The notes below the pieces were generated by a model that did no database searches, was not told the origin of the DNA, and saw only the letters and a program-made list of their open reading frames with translations. DNA of 60,326 bases from Pokkaliibacter plantistimulans (GTDB lineage Bacteria; Pseudomonadota; Gammaproteobacteria; Pseudomonadales; Balneatricaceae): assembly GCF_003194385.1 (NCBI RefSeq), contig NZ_LAPT01000086.1, forward strand, positions 1 through 60,326, given 5' to 3'. This document shows positions 51,281 to 60,294 of this stretch, piece after piece. A program made the translations under genes and the position numbers. Numbering within the stretch: the stretch's first letter is position 1; each line of letters opens with the position of its first letter.

Positions 51281-51853
51281 CTACTCAACCTGACGCTTGA
51301 TCCGCCGCAACATGCGCATTCTGATCAGACCACTGGCCGGGCGAATCGCCAGCCAGTAGAGCCTCATCATCAGCGTGGCCATGGCATCGAAGGTTTGAAT
51401 CCGCGTGACAGTGGTAAGACAGGTAGAGGTGTCATTGATTGCTTCAGCATGAAATGCCAGCACCAGCCTGGCATTGCGCTGATAAAGCATGAAATCCTGA
51501 GGCGTGGTAATGGTATCGAGGCCAAAATCCAGCCGCCAGAACCGCCCCGCCAACCCGAGGCAATACCAGTCGGCAGACCGATGCAAGGGCGTGAAACTGT
51601 GCAGGCCAAAGGCTCTGACATGACGATAACGAGGCAATCTGCGCACCAGTGCCGTTCTGACTTTCAGCAGCGTCTGCGTCAGACGGTCATCGTCCATACT
51701 CTGCCCCACCACTGCCTGCATGACCTCGGCGGCAGGCGCATCAATCACAAGGCTGTGCACTTCCTCAAAGCGAAAATGGGGCAGCAGCTTCGCTAAAGGT
51801 TCTGGCTCTGTCAGCTGCTGTGCGGCGGTTTCCTGTGCTGATGGGGTCGGCAT
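51281..51853 (-). CDS. SRPBCC-like (START-fold) hypothetical protein
   Basis: 190 residues with a strong AAGGAG site. The pattern LPHFRFEEVHSLVIDAPAAE (about 24-43) and the closing TTVTRIQTFDAMATLMMRLY, then IRPASGLIRMRMLRRIK, resembles small SRPBCC/polyketide-cyclase-like proteins annotated as hypothetical in many Proteobacteria. They bind hydrophobic ligands in a helix-grip fold. No catalytic residues can be named. The gene is divergent from the SPFH-GYF gene. Confidence 0.65.
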   Translation of the reverse strand: MPTPSAQETAAQQLTEPEPLAKLLPHFRFEEVHSLVIDAPAAEVMQAVVGQSMDDDRLTQTLLKVRTALVRRLPRYRHVRAFGLHSFTPLHRSADWYCLGLAGRFWRLDFGLDTITTPQDFMLYQRNARLVLAFHAEAINDTSTCLTTVTRIQTFDAMATLMMRLYWLAIRPASGLIRMRMLRRIKRQVE

Positions 51854-52039
51854 ACACGCTCCTTGTCAACTATCAGATGCCCTTCACTCGGGCCCGTAAA
51901 ACAGATAGGCCCGGCGCAGGAGACTTTACCACCACCGCACGTCTATTGCTTTTCGTACCTTGCTCATCAGCTGACATCCCTGCCAATTCCTATACACTTT
52001 CCTGCTACCAATACGGGCAGCCTGAGCAGGAGTCTTACC

Positions 52040-53164
52040 ATGGGATTTTGGGATAAGATCACTGGCGAGTTTATCGACATCGTCGAGTGGACTGACGACA
52101 GCGATGACACTCTGGTGTGGCGCTTCGAGCGTTACGAAAACGAGATCAAATACGGTGCCAAACTGATCGTCCGCCAGCAGCAGGTGGCGATTTTCGTTGA
52201 TCAGGGCAAGATCGCGGACATTTTCCAGCAGGGCATGTATGAGCTGCAGGCGGAGAACATGCCGATTCTCAGTACCCTGCGTGGCTGGAAATACGGTTTC
52301 CATTCTCCGTTCAAGGCCGAAGTCTACTTTATCAACCTGCGCACCTTTACCGACAACAAATGGGGCACCCAGAACCCCATCATGCTGCGTGACCCTGAAT
52401 TCGGTCCGCTGCGCCTGCGTGCTTTCGGTAACTTCAGTATCAAGGTGACTGAGCCAGAAAAACTGCTGATGGAAATCGTCGGCACCAACGGCCATTTCAC
52501 CCTCGACAATATTCACTCACAGCTGAAAACGCTGGCGGTCACCCGTTTCTCTGACGCAGTGGCAGAGAGTCGCATCCCCGTGCTTGATCTTGCGGCCAAC
52601 TACGATGAGCTGTCGGCGCTGATGCGTGAACGGATGAACCCGGACTTCGAGCAGTATGGCCTGCAACTGCAGCAGTTTCTGGTGGAGAACATCTCCCTGC
52701 CCCCTGAGGTGGAAACCGCGCTGGATAAGCGTTCTTCCATGGGCATCATCGGCAATCTGCAGCAGTACACCCAGTTTCAGGCCGCCAATGCCATGGAGCA
52801 GGCTGCCAGGAATCCGGGCGGTGACGCCAGTGCAGGTATCGGTATGGGCATGGGCTTTGCCATGGCCAACCAGCTTGGACAGGCCATGGCGCAACCCTCT
52901 TCTGCCCAGCAGGGCGCAGCGCAGCCGTCGGCCCCGGTAACACCGCCTCCCCTGCCACAAGCACACCCTTATTTTGTTGCCGTCAACGGCCAGCAAACCG
53001 GCCCCTTCCCGCTATCAGCCCTGCAGGGCAAGATCACCAGCGGTGAAATGACCCGCTCGTCACTGGTCTGGTGTCAGGGCATGGCCAGCTGGGCCGAGGC
53101 AGGCAGTGTGGCTGAACTGGCCCCGCTGTTCGCCAGCATGCCACCTCCTCTGCCGGGAGTGTGA
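52040..53164 (+). CDS. SPFH-domain protein with C-terminal GYF_2-like domain
   Basis: 374 residues from ATG 52040 (CAGGAG upstream). The beginning GFWDKITGEFIDIVEWTDDS and VRQQQVAIFVDQGKIADIFQ, and the block NPIMLRDPEFGPLRLRAFGN, mark the SPFH family called virion-core-like/YdjI. The region 280-315 is Gly, Met, Gln and Pro rich and flexible. The C-terminus (about 316-370) is GYF_2-like, with VNGQQTGPFPLSALQGKITS and VWCQGMASWAEAG. The partner zinc-ribbon gene follows after 6 bp. It probably forms membrane-associated oligomers; the role is unknown. Confidence 0.88.
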   Translation: MGFWDKITGEFIDIVEWTDDSDDTLVWRFERYENEIKYGAKLIVRQQQVAIFVDQGKIADIFQQGMYELQAENMPILSTLRGWKYGFHSPFKAEVYFINLRTFTDNKWGTQNPIMLRDPEFGPLRLRAFGNFSIKVTEPEKLLMEIVGTNGHFTLDNIHSQLKTLAVTRFSDAVAESRIPVLDLAANYDELSALMRERMNPDFEQYGLQLQQFLVENISLPPEVETALDKRSSMGIIGNLQQYTQFQAANAMEQAARNPGGDASAGIGMGMGFAMANQLGQAMAQPSSAQQGAAQPSAPVTPPPLPQAHPYFVAVNGQQTGPFPLSALQGKITSGEMTRSSLVWCQGMASWAEAGSVAELAPLFASMPPPLPGV

Positions 53165-53170
53165 TGAGGC

Positions 53171-54259
53171 ATGGATATCAAGTGTGAAGGCTGTGGTGCC
53201 AAGCTGACCTACCAGCCCGGCACCACCTCCCTGACCTGCGCCTACTGTGATCACACCATGGCCATCGCCGATGCCACGGCACAGCAACAGGCGCAGACTG
53301 AACAGGACTTTGACCTGTACCTGCAATCGCGGGAGCAGCAGACCGATACCCTTGAGCAGTATGTGCTGCAGTGTCAGGGCTGCGGCGCAGAGACGCAGCT
53401 GGCACCTGACCAGCAATCCAGCCGCTGCCCGTTCTGCGATACCGCACTGGTGATGGAACAAAAGCAAACCCGCAAGCTGATCAAACCGCAGGGGGTGCTG
53501 CCGTTTCGCCTCCCGCGCAAGGAGGCGCAGGCCGCCTTCAACCGCTGGCTGAAAGGGCTGTGGTTTGCCCCGAACAAGCTCAAGCGGCAGACCACCCGTC
53601 ATGATCGTTTCGAGGGCGTCTATCTGCCGTTCTGGACCTATGACTGTGAAACCGACAGCCGTTATACCGGCCAGCGCGGAGATGATTACACCGTGCAGGT
53701 GCAGAGCACCGACAGCAAAGGCAACACCGTCACGCGCTCAGAAACCCGCACCCGCTGGCATTCGGTGCGCGGTGAAGTCAGCAACAGTTTCGATGACATT
53801 CTGGTACCCGGCAGCCGCAGCTTACCCCGTGACAAACTGGATGCGCTGCAACCCTGGGAGCTGAGTGAAGTGGTCGACTATCGCGATGAGTTTCTGGTGG
53901 GATATCGCACAGAAACCTATCAGATCAGTGCGCGCCGGGCCTATGACGATGCCAAAGACATCATGGACGACGCCATCCGTCAGACCATTCGTCGGGATAT
54001 TGGGGGCGATCATCAGCGTATCGATAACGTTGACAGTCGCTACTACGACCGCACCTTTAAACATCTGCTGTTGCCCGTCTGGGTCTCGGCCTATCGCTTT
54101 GGTAATGAGGTCTATCGGGTGCTGGTCAACGCCCAGACCGGTGAGGTTCAGGGTGAGCGGCCGTGGAGCTGGGTCAAGATCGGCCTGACGGTTATCGCTG
54201 GCCTTGCTGTTGCAGGTGCTATTGCCTATCTGGTGAACAGCAACGCTGTGCCGCAGTGA
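53171..54259 (+). CDS. Double zinc-ribbon protein with C-terminal membrane anchor
   Basis: 362 residues. Two zinc ribbons are formed by C5/C8/C23/C26 (KCEGCGA, CAYCDH) and C68/C71/C86/C89 (CQGCGAE, CPFCDT). A conserved middle follows (KPQGVLPFRLPRKEAQAAF, YLPFWTYDCETDSRYTGQRG, FDDILVPGSRSLP) and a single helix near 340-356 (IGLTVIAGLAVAGAIAYLV). Proteins of this kind are always annotated by a generic zinc-finger name and are usually encoded next to YdjI-like SPFH proteins, as here (6-bp gap). The pair may form a membrane platform (inference). Confidence 0.82.
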   Translation: MDIKCEGCGAKLTYQPGTTSLTCAYCDHTMAIADATAQQQAQTEQDFDLYLQSREQQTDTLEQYVLQCQGCGAETQLAPDQQSSRCPFCDTALVMEQKQTRKLIKPQGVLPFRLPRKEAQAAFNRWLKGLWFAPNKLKRQTTRHDRFEGVYLPFWTYDCETDSRYTGQRGDDYTVQVQSTDSKGNTVTRSETRTRWHSVRGEVSNSFDDILVPGSRSLPRDKLDALQPWELSEVVDYRDEFLVGYRTETYQISARRAYDDAKDIMDDAIRQTIRRDIGGDHQRIDNVDSRYYDRTFKHLLLPVWVSAYRFGNEVYRVLVNAQTGEVQGERPWSWVKIGLTVIAGLAVAGAIAYLVNSNAVPQ

Positions 54260-54429
54260 TGTTAATGACATTAGCGGCATTCATTCCTGATCATGACAAG
54301 CCACAGCAGTATGCTCCCGTCTTCCGGGGCTGCCCGTACTGTCTGTGGCTGATGCGTCGATATTTTGCCTCGCCACATCCTTACAGTTTCATTAAGATGT
54401 GAACTAAACCGAATTGTGAGCCAAGTTCT

Positions 54430-54858
54430 ATGCGCAAGTTTGATGACTCCCTGCCTCTCAAGTTGCTGAAAGCCCGTGAAGCGGCCATGTCTTTTTTCCG
54501 CCCGTTTCTGCAGGAGAACAACATCACCGAACAGCAATGGCGCATCCTGCGCGCCCTGTTTGAACATGAGGAACTGGAAGCCAAACAACTGGCGCGCACC
54601 TGCTGCATTCTCAGCCCCAGCCTGACCGGTATCATCAGCCGTCTGGAAGCGCAGGGCTACATCAAACGGCGCAAGGGGGAAGATGACCAGCGCCGGGTAC
54701 TGCTGAGCATGACGGATGAAGCCCGCGCCTTCTTCGATAACCTGAGCCCTGAGGTGGAGTCACGCTACAAGCAGCTGACTGATCGTCTCGGTCAGGAAAA
54801 ACTGCAGCAATTGCATGAACTGCTCAACGAAGTGATTGAACTGCGTCAGGCGGAGTAG
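54430..54858 (+). CDS. hpaR: MarR-family regulator HpaR
   Basis: 142 residues. SLPLKLLKAREAAMSFFRPF, NITEQQWRILRALFEHEELE, ARTCCILSPSLTGIISRLEA and GYIKRRKGEDDQRRVLLSMT match HpaR, repressor of the homoprotocatechuate (4-hydroxyphenylacetate) meta-cleavage operon. No hpa catabolic genes are in the window, so it is either an orphan or acts on distant genes. The 170-bp upstream gap shows no gene. The identification rests on the distinctive R-T-C-C-I-L-S-P-S-L-T-G helix. Confidence 0.85.
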   Translation: MRKFDDSLPLKLLKAREAAMSFFRPFLQENNITEQQWRILRALFEHEELEAKQLARTCCILSPSLTGIISRLEAQGYIKRRKGEDDQRRVLLSMTDEARAFFDNLSPEVESRYKQLTDRLGQEKLQQLHELLNEVIELRQAE

Positions 54859-54936
54859 CGTTGCTCCTAGGTAACACGCCCCTCACAGCGCGTATTCGCC
54901 TGCTCCCGCTCCTTTCTACCGTTTACGTTCTACCGC

Positions 54937-55854
54937 TCACTTTTCCAGCGGCTCCACCTGACTGGCATAGGTTGGAGCCAGCTGGCGCAGCAGCTGGACA
55001 AAATTCAGTGTGATTCGTGATGCACCGATGCGGCGATGCGCCAGCGTCAGACCGATCAACGGCGCCTCGCCACTGATGGCACGAAAGACCACGCCCTGAA
55101 CCTGCAGCTGCTGCATGGAAGCAGGCACCAGCGAGAACCCCAGCTCCGCCGCCACCATCGACATGATGGACGCTATCTGCGGTGCGGACTGGCCGATCAC
55201 GGGTTCAAAGCCTGCATCGCGGCAGGCACGCAGAGCCTCATCATGCAGAGTGATACCTACCTTGCGCGGCGTCAGCACTAATGGCGCATCCCGCAGCGTC
55301 ACCAGCGCCATACTGCTGTCACTGCTTGCCCAGGCTTCCGGCAAGGCGATCACCAATGGCTCTTCCAGCAGCTGATATTTCTGCAGTTCCTCCGGGTCCG
55401 TTGCGTTAGGGCGCAGGATAGCGACGTCCAGCCGACCGTCCATCAGGCCGTTGATCAGCCCCACCGAGTTAGCTTCCTCCAGCGTCAGCTCAACATCGGG
55501 GAAACTACGACGAAAGCGCCGGATAGCATCAGTGAAATAAGGTTGCAGCGCTGCCGTGCCGGTCATCCCCAGATTGAGCGTGCCCGTCTCACCCCTGCCT
55601 GCGCGCTGCGCGGACTGCACAGCATCCTGCACCAGATCCGGTACGCCTTTCACTTTCTCCAGAAAGGCCTGACCGGCCTCGGTCAGCTCCGCCCCCTGCG
55701 GGATGCGATGGAACAGCTTCACCCCGACTTCATTTTCCAGATCCTTGATCTGCTGGCTGAGCGGCGGCTGACCAATGCCCATGCGTGCAGCGGCACGGGT
55801 GAAATTCAGCTCTTCGGCTACCGCCAGAAAGTAACGAATATGTCTCAGCTCCAT
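54937..55854 (-). CDS. LysR family regulator, YnfL-like
   Basis: 305 residues. The winged helix is MELRHIRYFLAVAEELNFTR, AAARMGIGQPPLSQQIKDLE, then VGVKLFHRIPQGAELTEAG. The effector domain includes LNLGMTGTAALQPYFTDAIR, ISGEAPLIGLTLAHRR. The gene is divergent from an MFS gene at 55962, the same arrangement as ynfL-ynfM in E. coli, and probably controls it. The ligand is unknown. Confidence 0.9.
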   Translation of the reverse strand: MELRHIRYFLAVAEELNFTRAAARMGIGQPPLSQQIKDLENEVGVKLFHRIPQGAELTEAGQAFLEKVKGVPDLVQDAVQSAQRAGRGETGTLNLGMTGTAALQPYFTDAIRRFRRSFPDVELTLEEANSVGLINGLMDGRLDVAILRPNATDPEELQKYQLLEEPLVIALPEAWASSDSSMALVTLRDAPLVLTPRKVGITLHDEALRACRDAGFEPVIGQSAPQIASIMSMVAAELGFSLVPASMQQLQVQGVVFRAISGEAPLIGLTLAHRRIGASRITLNFVQLLRQLAPTYASQVEPLEK

Positions 55855-55961
55855 TCACTCCATCTCCAAAACATATCGAATTCGAGTCTTCCATATATTA
55901 GATCAATACAGGGCCGATCCCTATAATTCAGCTCATACCACCCGCAGTGCTGGATCGCATC

Positions 55962-57218
55962 ATGTCTACCCTTACCTCCGACCTCTCTCCCGCTGTACAC
56001 ACCCCCAACTGGATCAGCAAAGGCACCAAAACTTATCGTCAGGTAGAAATCGCGCTGTTTCTGGCAGGTTTCGCCAGTTTCTCCCTGATCTACTGCGTGC
56101 AGCCGCTGCTGCCCGCGTTCGCCCACAGCTTTCAGCTCAGCCCCGGCGCATCGTCGCTGGCACTGTCGCTGACCACGGGTTTTCTGGCGATGTCGATCCT
56201 GATGACCGGCGCGCTGTCGCAGTCACTCAGCCGCAAGAGCCTGATGTTCACCTCCATGGCGCTGGCTGGCGTACTGAATCTGATCGCAGCGCTGGCGCCG
56301 AACTGGCACGCCTTTCTGATTGCCCGCGCGCTGGAAGGTCTGGTACTCGGAGGCGTCCCCGCCATCGCTATGGCCTATCTGGCCGAAGAGATTGAGCCTG
56401 AGCATCTGGGCAAAACCATGGGGCTCTATATCGCGGGAACGGGTTTCGGCGCCATGATTGGCCGGGTTGGAATGGGGTTTGTCACTGAATTCGTGTCATG
56501 GCAGGGAGCTCTTGCCATGCTGGCGACCGCCTGCCTGCTGGCCACCGCAGGATTTGCCTGGTTGCTGCCGCCCTCGCGCAACTTCACTCCGCAGCCCCGC
56601 AAACCCCTGAGTTTTCATCTGCAGGCCTGGCAGCAGCATCTGCGCAATCCGGCCATGGTGCGGATCTATGCCCTTGGCTTTGTATTGACCAGCGTGTTCG
56701 TCACTATCTTCAACTACCTTGCCTTTCGCCTGTCGTCAGCACCCTACCATCTGAGTCAGACGCAGCTGAGCACGATCTTTCTGACCTATGCCATTGGCAT
56801 GGTAGCATCGTCCTACTCGGGCAACCTGTCTCTGAGACTGGGTAAGCGCCTGACACTGGCACTGAGCTTTATCACCACCCTGCTCGGTGTGGTGGCGACG
56901 CTCTACACCGGGCTGCCGATGATCATCGTCGGCATCTCACTGATCACCATCGGCTTCTTCCTGGGTCACTCTGTCGCCAGCAGCAGCATCGGCCCACTGG
57001 CTGGCAAAACCAAGAGCCACGCCTCATCGTTGTACCTGATGTTCTATTACATGGGTTCCAGCATCACCGGCACTGTCAGTGGCTGGCTGTGGCAGCATCA
57101 GGGCTGGAATGCCGTCGCCAGTCTGACCATCATCGTCGCCAGCATCGGCCTGCTGCTGGCCTGGACGGGTAAAAGCTCATTCGGCACCGTCAAACCAGCA
57201 GGATCAAAAACGCAATGA
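55962..57218 (+). CDS. ynfM: MFS transporter, YnfM-like
   Basis: 418 residues from ATG 55962; ATG 55947 is 5 codons upstream and also possible. Helices start near residue 33 (VEIALFLAGFASFSLIYCVQ-PLLP), typical of the YnfM/YybF group. GALSQSLSRKSLMFTSMALA is motif A, and ARALEGLVLGGVPAIAMAYL the following helix. Later MFYYMGSSITGTVSGWLWQH is diagnostic. It exports small molecules such as arabinose or drugs in proton exchange. The stop overlaps a truncated alpha/beta hydrolase start. Confidence 0.9.
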   Translation: MSTLTSDLSPAVHTPNWISKGTKTYRQVEIALFLAGFASFSLIYCVQPLLPAFAHSFQLSPGASSLALSLTTGFLAMSILMTGALSQSLSRKSLMFTSMALAGVLNLIAALAPNWHAFLIARALEGLVLGGVPAIAMAYLAEEIEPEHLGKTMGLYIAGTGFGAMIGRVGMGFVTEFVSWQGALAMLATACLLATAGFAWLLPPSRNFTPQPRKPLSFHLQAWQQHLRNPAMVRIYALGFVLTSVFVTIFNYLAFRLSSAPYHLSQTQLSTIFLTYAIGMVASSYSGNLSLRLGKRLTLALSFITTLLGVVATLYTGLPMIIVGISLITIGFFLGHSVASSSIGPLAGKTKSHASSLYLMFYYMGSSITGTVSGWLWQHQGWNAVASLTIIVASIGLLLAWTGKSSFGTVKPAGSKTQ

Positions 57219-57319
57219 GTACGACTACTCCCCTGCTGTTTCTGCCCGGGCTGCTGTGCGACGAACACCTCTGGCATCATCAGCTGCGCTATTTCGGCAG
57301 CCGCTATACCTCAATCTGA
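57215..57319 (+). pseudogene. Truncated alpha/beta hydrolase
   Basis: A 34-codon frame whose ATG overlaps the MFS stop (ATGA). It reads TTPLLFLPGLLCDEHLWHHQ, the unmistakable first strand and oxyanion loop of a MhpC-like hydrolase, then stops. A shifted frame (YLNLTQDDSAAVEAA) continues briefly to 57358. The catalytic Ser, Asp and His are absent. The rest of the gene was deleted before 57400. Confidence 0.75.
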
Positions 57320-57399
57320 CACAGGATGACTCAGCGGCAGTTGAGGCGGCCTGACAATGGGCTAATTCTTTGTCGGCAGCTGTACCTGATGACGGGAAT

Positions 57400-57426
57400 T
57401 TGACACAATTCGCCGCTAAATATAGG
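57400..57426 (+). promoter_or_regulatory. Possible argC promoter
   Basis: TTGACA (57400-57405) is followed after 15 bp by TATAGG (57421-57426). The spacing is shorter than ideal, but the TTGACA hexamer is perfect and it lies about 95 bp before the argC start. The rest of 57320-57519 shows no gene or ARG box that I can recognise. Confidence 0.4.
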
Positions 57427-57519
57427 CATGGCAGCTCGACTCTTGTCAGGATTCAGAAAACATCCAGCTGCCCTCTTCACGCCATGGCAGTCAGCTCACA
57501 CTTTGTACAAGGAGCGCAT

Positions 57520-58458
57520 ATGAAAAAGGTTTTTATCGACGGCGAATCAGGCACTACCGGTCTGCAGGTAAGACAGCGCCTGGCTAACCACCCTCATGTA
57601 CAGGTTGTCAGCATCGATCCTTCTGAAAAACGCAATATCGACGCTAAAAAGCGCCTGATGAGCGAAGTGGACGTTACCATCCTCTGCCTGCCTGATGACG
57701 CTTCCAAAGAGTCTGCCCTGCTGGCAGGCGAAGTGGGCTGCCGTGTACTGGATGCCAGTTCTGCCCATCGTATCGCTGACGGCTGGGTCTACGGCCTGCC
57801 AGAAATTCACCCCGAACAGCGCAGTAAAATCGCCAGTGCTGCCCGCGTCTCCAACCCTGGCTGCTACGCCACCGGTGCGATCGTGCTGCTGCAACCGCTG
57901 GTAAAAGCAGGTGCTCTGGCCGCCGAAGGCCTGTACACCATCAATGCCATTTCAGGCTATACCGGTGGTGGCAAACCCATGATCGAACGTTACGAAAGCG
58001 ATGAAAAGGTGCCAACCTTTGCCGCTTACGGCTTGGGCTTCAACCACAAGCACCTACCGGAGATCCAGACCCACAGTGCTCTGGCTCATCAGCCCATCTT
58101 CATCCCCAGCGTAGGCACCTTCGCTCAGGGCATGCTGGTGATGATTCCGCTGCATCTGCCCAAAGGCCAGAGCAGCGAAGCCCTGCACAAGGTCTTGGCC
58201 GATGCCTACGCCGGTGAAATCTTCGTCAAGGTCAACCCTTACAACGAGATTGATCCTGCCAATGCTCCTTTCATCACCCCTCACGGTGTAGAAGGCAGCA
58301 ACGAAGTGCAGATTTCTGTCTATGGCAACAAGGAAGGCGATCGCAGCCTGCTGGTCGCCAAACTGGACAACCTCGGCAAAGGCGCCTCTGGCGCGGCAGT
58401 ACAAAACCTCAATATCATGCTGGGGCTGGATGAATCCCTCTGCGTGAATATCGACTGA
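57520..58458 (+). CDS. argC: N-acetyl-gamma-glutamyl-phosphate reductase, short form
   Basis: 312 residues from ATG 57520, with AAGGAGCG upstream. It is the short (type 2) ArgC. KVFIDGESGTTGLQVRQRLA binds NADPH, the catalytic cysteine is C115 in VSNPGCYATGAIV, and AISGYTGGGKPMIERYE and GFNHKHLPEIQTHS give the His base and substrate site. It reduces N-acetylglutamyl phosphate in arginine synthesis. It stands alone, with a strong terminator downstream. A longer upstream frame from 57370 is not supported. Confidence 0.95.
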   Translation: MKKVFIDGESGTTGLQVRQRLANHPHVQVVSIDPSEKRNIDAKKRLMSEVDVTILCLPDDASKESALLAGEVGCRVLDASSAHRIADGWVYGLPEIHPEQRSKIASAARVSNPGCYATGAIVLLQPLVKAGALAAEGLYTINAISGYTGGGKPMIERYESDEKVPTFAAYGLGFNHKHLPEIQTHSALAHQPIFIPSVGTFAQGMLVMIPLHLPKGQSSEALHKVLADAYAGEIFVKVNPYNEIDPANAPFITPHGVEGSNEVQISVYGNKEGDRSLLVAKLDNLGKGASGAAVQNLNIMLGLDESLCVNID

Positions 58459-58486
58459 GCCTGGCAACTGACTGGTTGCAGAAGAC

Positions 58487-58525
58487 AAAAAAGCCCGTGA
58501 TTTCGTAAGAAACACGGGCTTTTTA
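58487..58525 (+). terminator. Rho-independent terminator after argC
   Basis: AAAAAGCCCGTG (58488-58499) and CACGGGCTTTTT (58513-58524) pair over 12 bp with a 13-nt loop and a T-run on the plus strand, 29 bp after the argC stop. The A-run on the left makes it possibly bidirectional. Confidence 0.9.
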
Positions 58526-58668
58526 CTAGGTAATGAGGTGATATCGGACAGCCATTGTTCAGTGCTTACACCTGCTCCGAAATATCTGTCAGGCTAAGGT
58601 CAGGGTTGCGCAGAGGGTCGGATTCGCAGCCTAATACGTACCGCGCTGCTATGAAGCTGAACGCCGCT

Positions 58669-59691
58669 TCAGCCTTTGGCCTCGTACCATGCCTTTGAGC
58701 CGTTCACCACACGCACGACCAGCAGCATCACCGGCACTTCGATCAGCACGCCGACCACCGTCGCCAGTGCTGCGCCCGAGTTAAAGCCGAACAGACTGAT
58801 CGCCGCAGCCACCGCCAGCTCGAAGAAGTTGGACGCGCCGATCAGCGCTGAAGGGCATGCCACACTGTGCTTCTCTCCCAGCACGCGGTTAAGCCAGTAG
58901 GCCAGCGCCGAGTTGAACAGCACCTGAATCAGGATGGGCACGGCCAGTAGTGCAATCACCACTGGCTGCTGCAGAATCGCCTCTCCCTGAAATGCAAACA
59001 GCAGCACCAGCGTTGCCAGTAAAGCCGCCATCGACCAGGGGCCGATTTTTGCCATGGCAGCATCAAATGCAGCCTGCCCTCTGGCCAGCAGCTGTTTGCG
59101 CCACAGCTGTGCCAGAATGACCGGCACCACGATGTACAGCACAACGGAGGTCAGCAGGGTGTCCCACGGGACGGCGATGGCAGACATCCCGAGCAACAGA
59201 CCCACCAGCGGGGCAAAGGCGACGACCATGATGCTGTCGTTCAATGCCACCTGCGACAGAGTGAACAATGGATCACCCTGAGTCAGTCGGCTCCAGACAA
59301 ACACCATCGCCGTGCAGGGTGCGGCTGCCAGCAGGATCAGCCCCGCGATGTAACTGTCGAGCTGTTCAGCCGGGAGCATGGGGGCAAACAAATGGCGAAT
59401 GAACAGCCAGCCCAGCAAGGCCATTGAAAATGGTTTGACCAGCCAGTTCACAAACAAGGTAACGCCAATGCCCCGCAGGTGGTGTCTCACCTCCTGCAAG
59501 GCGCCAAAGTCTACTTTCACCAGCATCGGAATGATCATCACCCAGATCAGCAGCCCTACGGGCAAATTGACCTGAGCTATTTCCAGCCGCCCGACAAACT
59601 GGAACACCGTTGGCATCCCCTGCCCCAGCGCGATACCAAGGACGATGCACAGAAAAACCCACACACTCAGATAGCGCTCAAACAGACTCAT
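58669..59691 (-). CDS. Arsenite efflux transporter, ACR3 family
   Basis: 340 residues from the ATG at 59691. Ten helices; MSLFERYLSVWVFLCIVLGI is the typical beginning, LPVGLLIWVMIIPMLVKVDF, then LLAAAPCTAMVFVWSRLTQG with the essential cysteine, and ALIGASNFFELAVAAAISLF. It exports As(III) through the inner membrane. An in-frame TTG at 59739 with a good AGGAG would add 16 residues (MSAQCEVTLKKSAGVP), whereas ATG 59691 has GGGAG at short spacing. No arsR or arsC is adjacent in the window. Confidence 0.9.
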   Translation of the reverse strand: MSLFERYLSVWVFLCIVLGIALGQGMPTVFQFVGRLEIAQVNLPVGLLIWVMIIPMLVKVDFGALQEVRHHLRGIGVTLFVNWLVKPFSMALLGWLFIRHLFAPMLPAEQLDSYIAGLILLAAAPCTAMVFVWSRLTQGDPLFTLSQVALNDSIMVVAFAPLVGLLLGMSAIAVPWDTLLTSVVLYIVVPVILAQLWRKQLLARGQAAFDAAMAKIGPWSMAALLATLVLLFAFQGEAILQQPVVIALLAVPILIQVLFNSALAYWLNRVLGEKHSVACPSALIGASNFFELAVAAAISLFGFNSGAALATVVGVLIEVPVMLLVVRVVNGSKAWYEAKG

Positions 59692-60075
59692 CGGCACTCC
59701 CGCCGACTTTTTCAGGGTGACCTCACATTGGGCAGACAAGGTAATGAACTCCTGTTATTGGGAAAGTCATCGGTACACAGACACACCCGGCCTCTGCTGC
59801 AGAGGCTCCTTCAAGGGTGTTCGCGTTCTGAGCACAGGCGCGTGGTTTACCGACACAAATAGAGAAAAGGGTCAGCCTCATCGTTTGCCGTGCCGTGCCG
59901 TGCACTGGACTGCGACGATGCCACTGGCAATTTAACCCCGGCGACCCCGGCATAATCGTCAGCTCAGCAATCGGCTCAGCCTGACAGATTTTTATCAGCG
60001 TCACCTTGAGCAGCGACAAACAGCCTAACAGGTGAAGCTCTGTTCACGGCACCCATACTCAGAAGGCCACCGACC
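59692..60075. other. Gap upstream of the ACR3 gene
   Basis: I see no gene, tRNA or clear promoter in this stretch. The tandem CGTGC units near 59887-59900 (gccgtgccgtgccgtgc) are a short 5-bp microsatellite-like run. The repeat element follows directly. Confidence 0.5.
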
Positions 60076-60294
60076 TAACAGGTCGTTGAAAATCTATCTG
60101 CGTTGCCGAATACCTCGTCAAAAACAGGCTCACAGCCAAAGGCTGAACGTGCTTTAGCACGGCCCCGAAGGGGCGAGCGGAGCGAGTCAAATGCTCATTT
60201 AGTTCACTAAACTCCGCTTTTTCGCCTGTTTCTTGTGCCCTCGGGGTATTTCCTTGTCTCGGCTGCCTCGATAACGTTTTTCAACATCCTGTTA
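60076..60294. repeat. 219-bp structured element with terminal inverted repeats
   Basis: The left end is TAACAGGTCGTTGAAAATC; the right end, reverse-complemented, is TAACAGGATGTTGAAAAACG. Inside are nested stems: AATACC with GGTATT, AAACAGGC with GCCTGTTT. Three small hairpins in a row follow: CAGCC-AAA-GGCTG, CGTGC-TTTA-GCACG and GCCCC-GAA-GGGGC. It encodes no protein. Fragments occur at 6090-6139 and 39804-39842. It is probably a dispersed MITE or REP-like genomic repeat. Confidence 0.75.
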
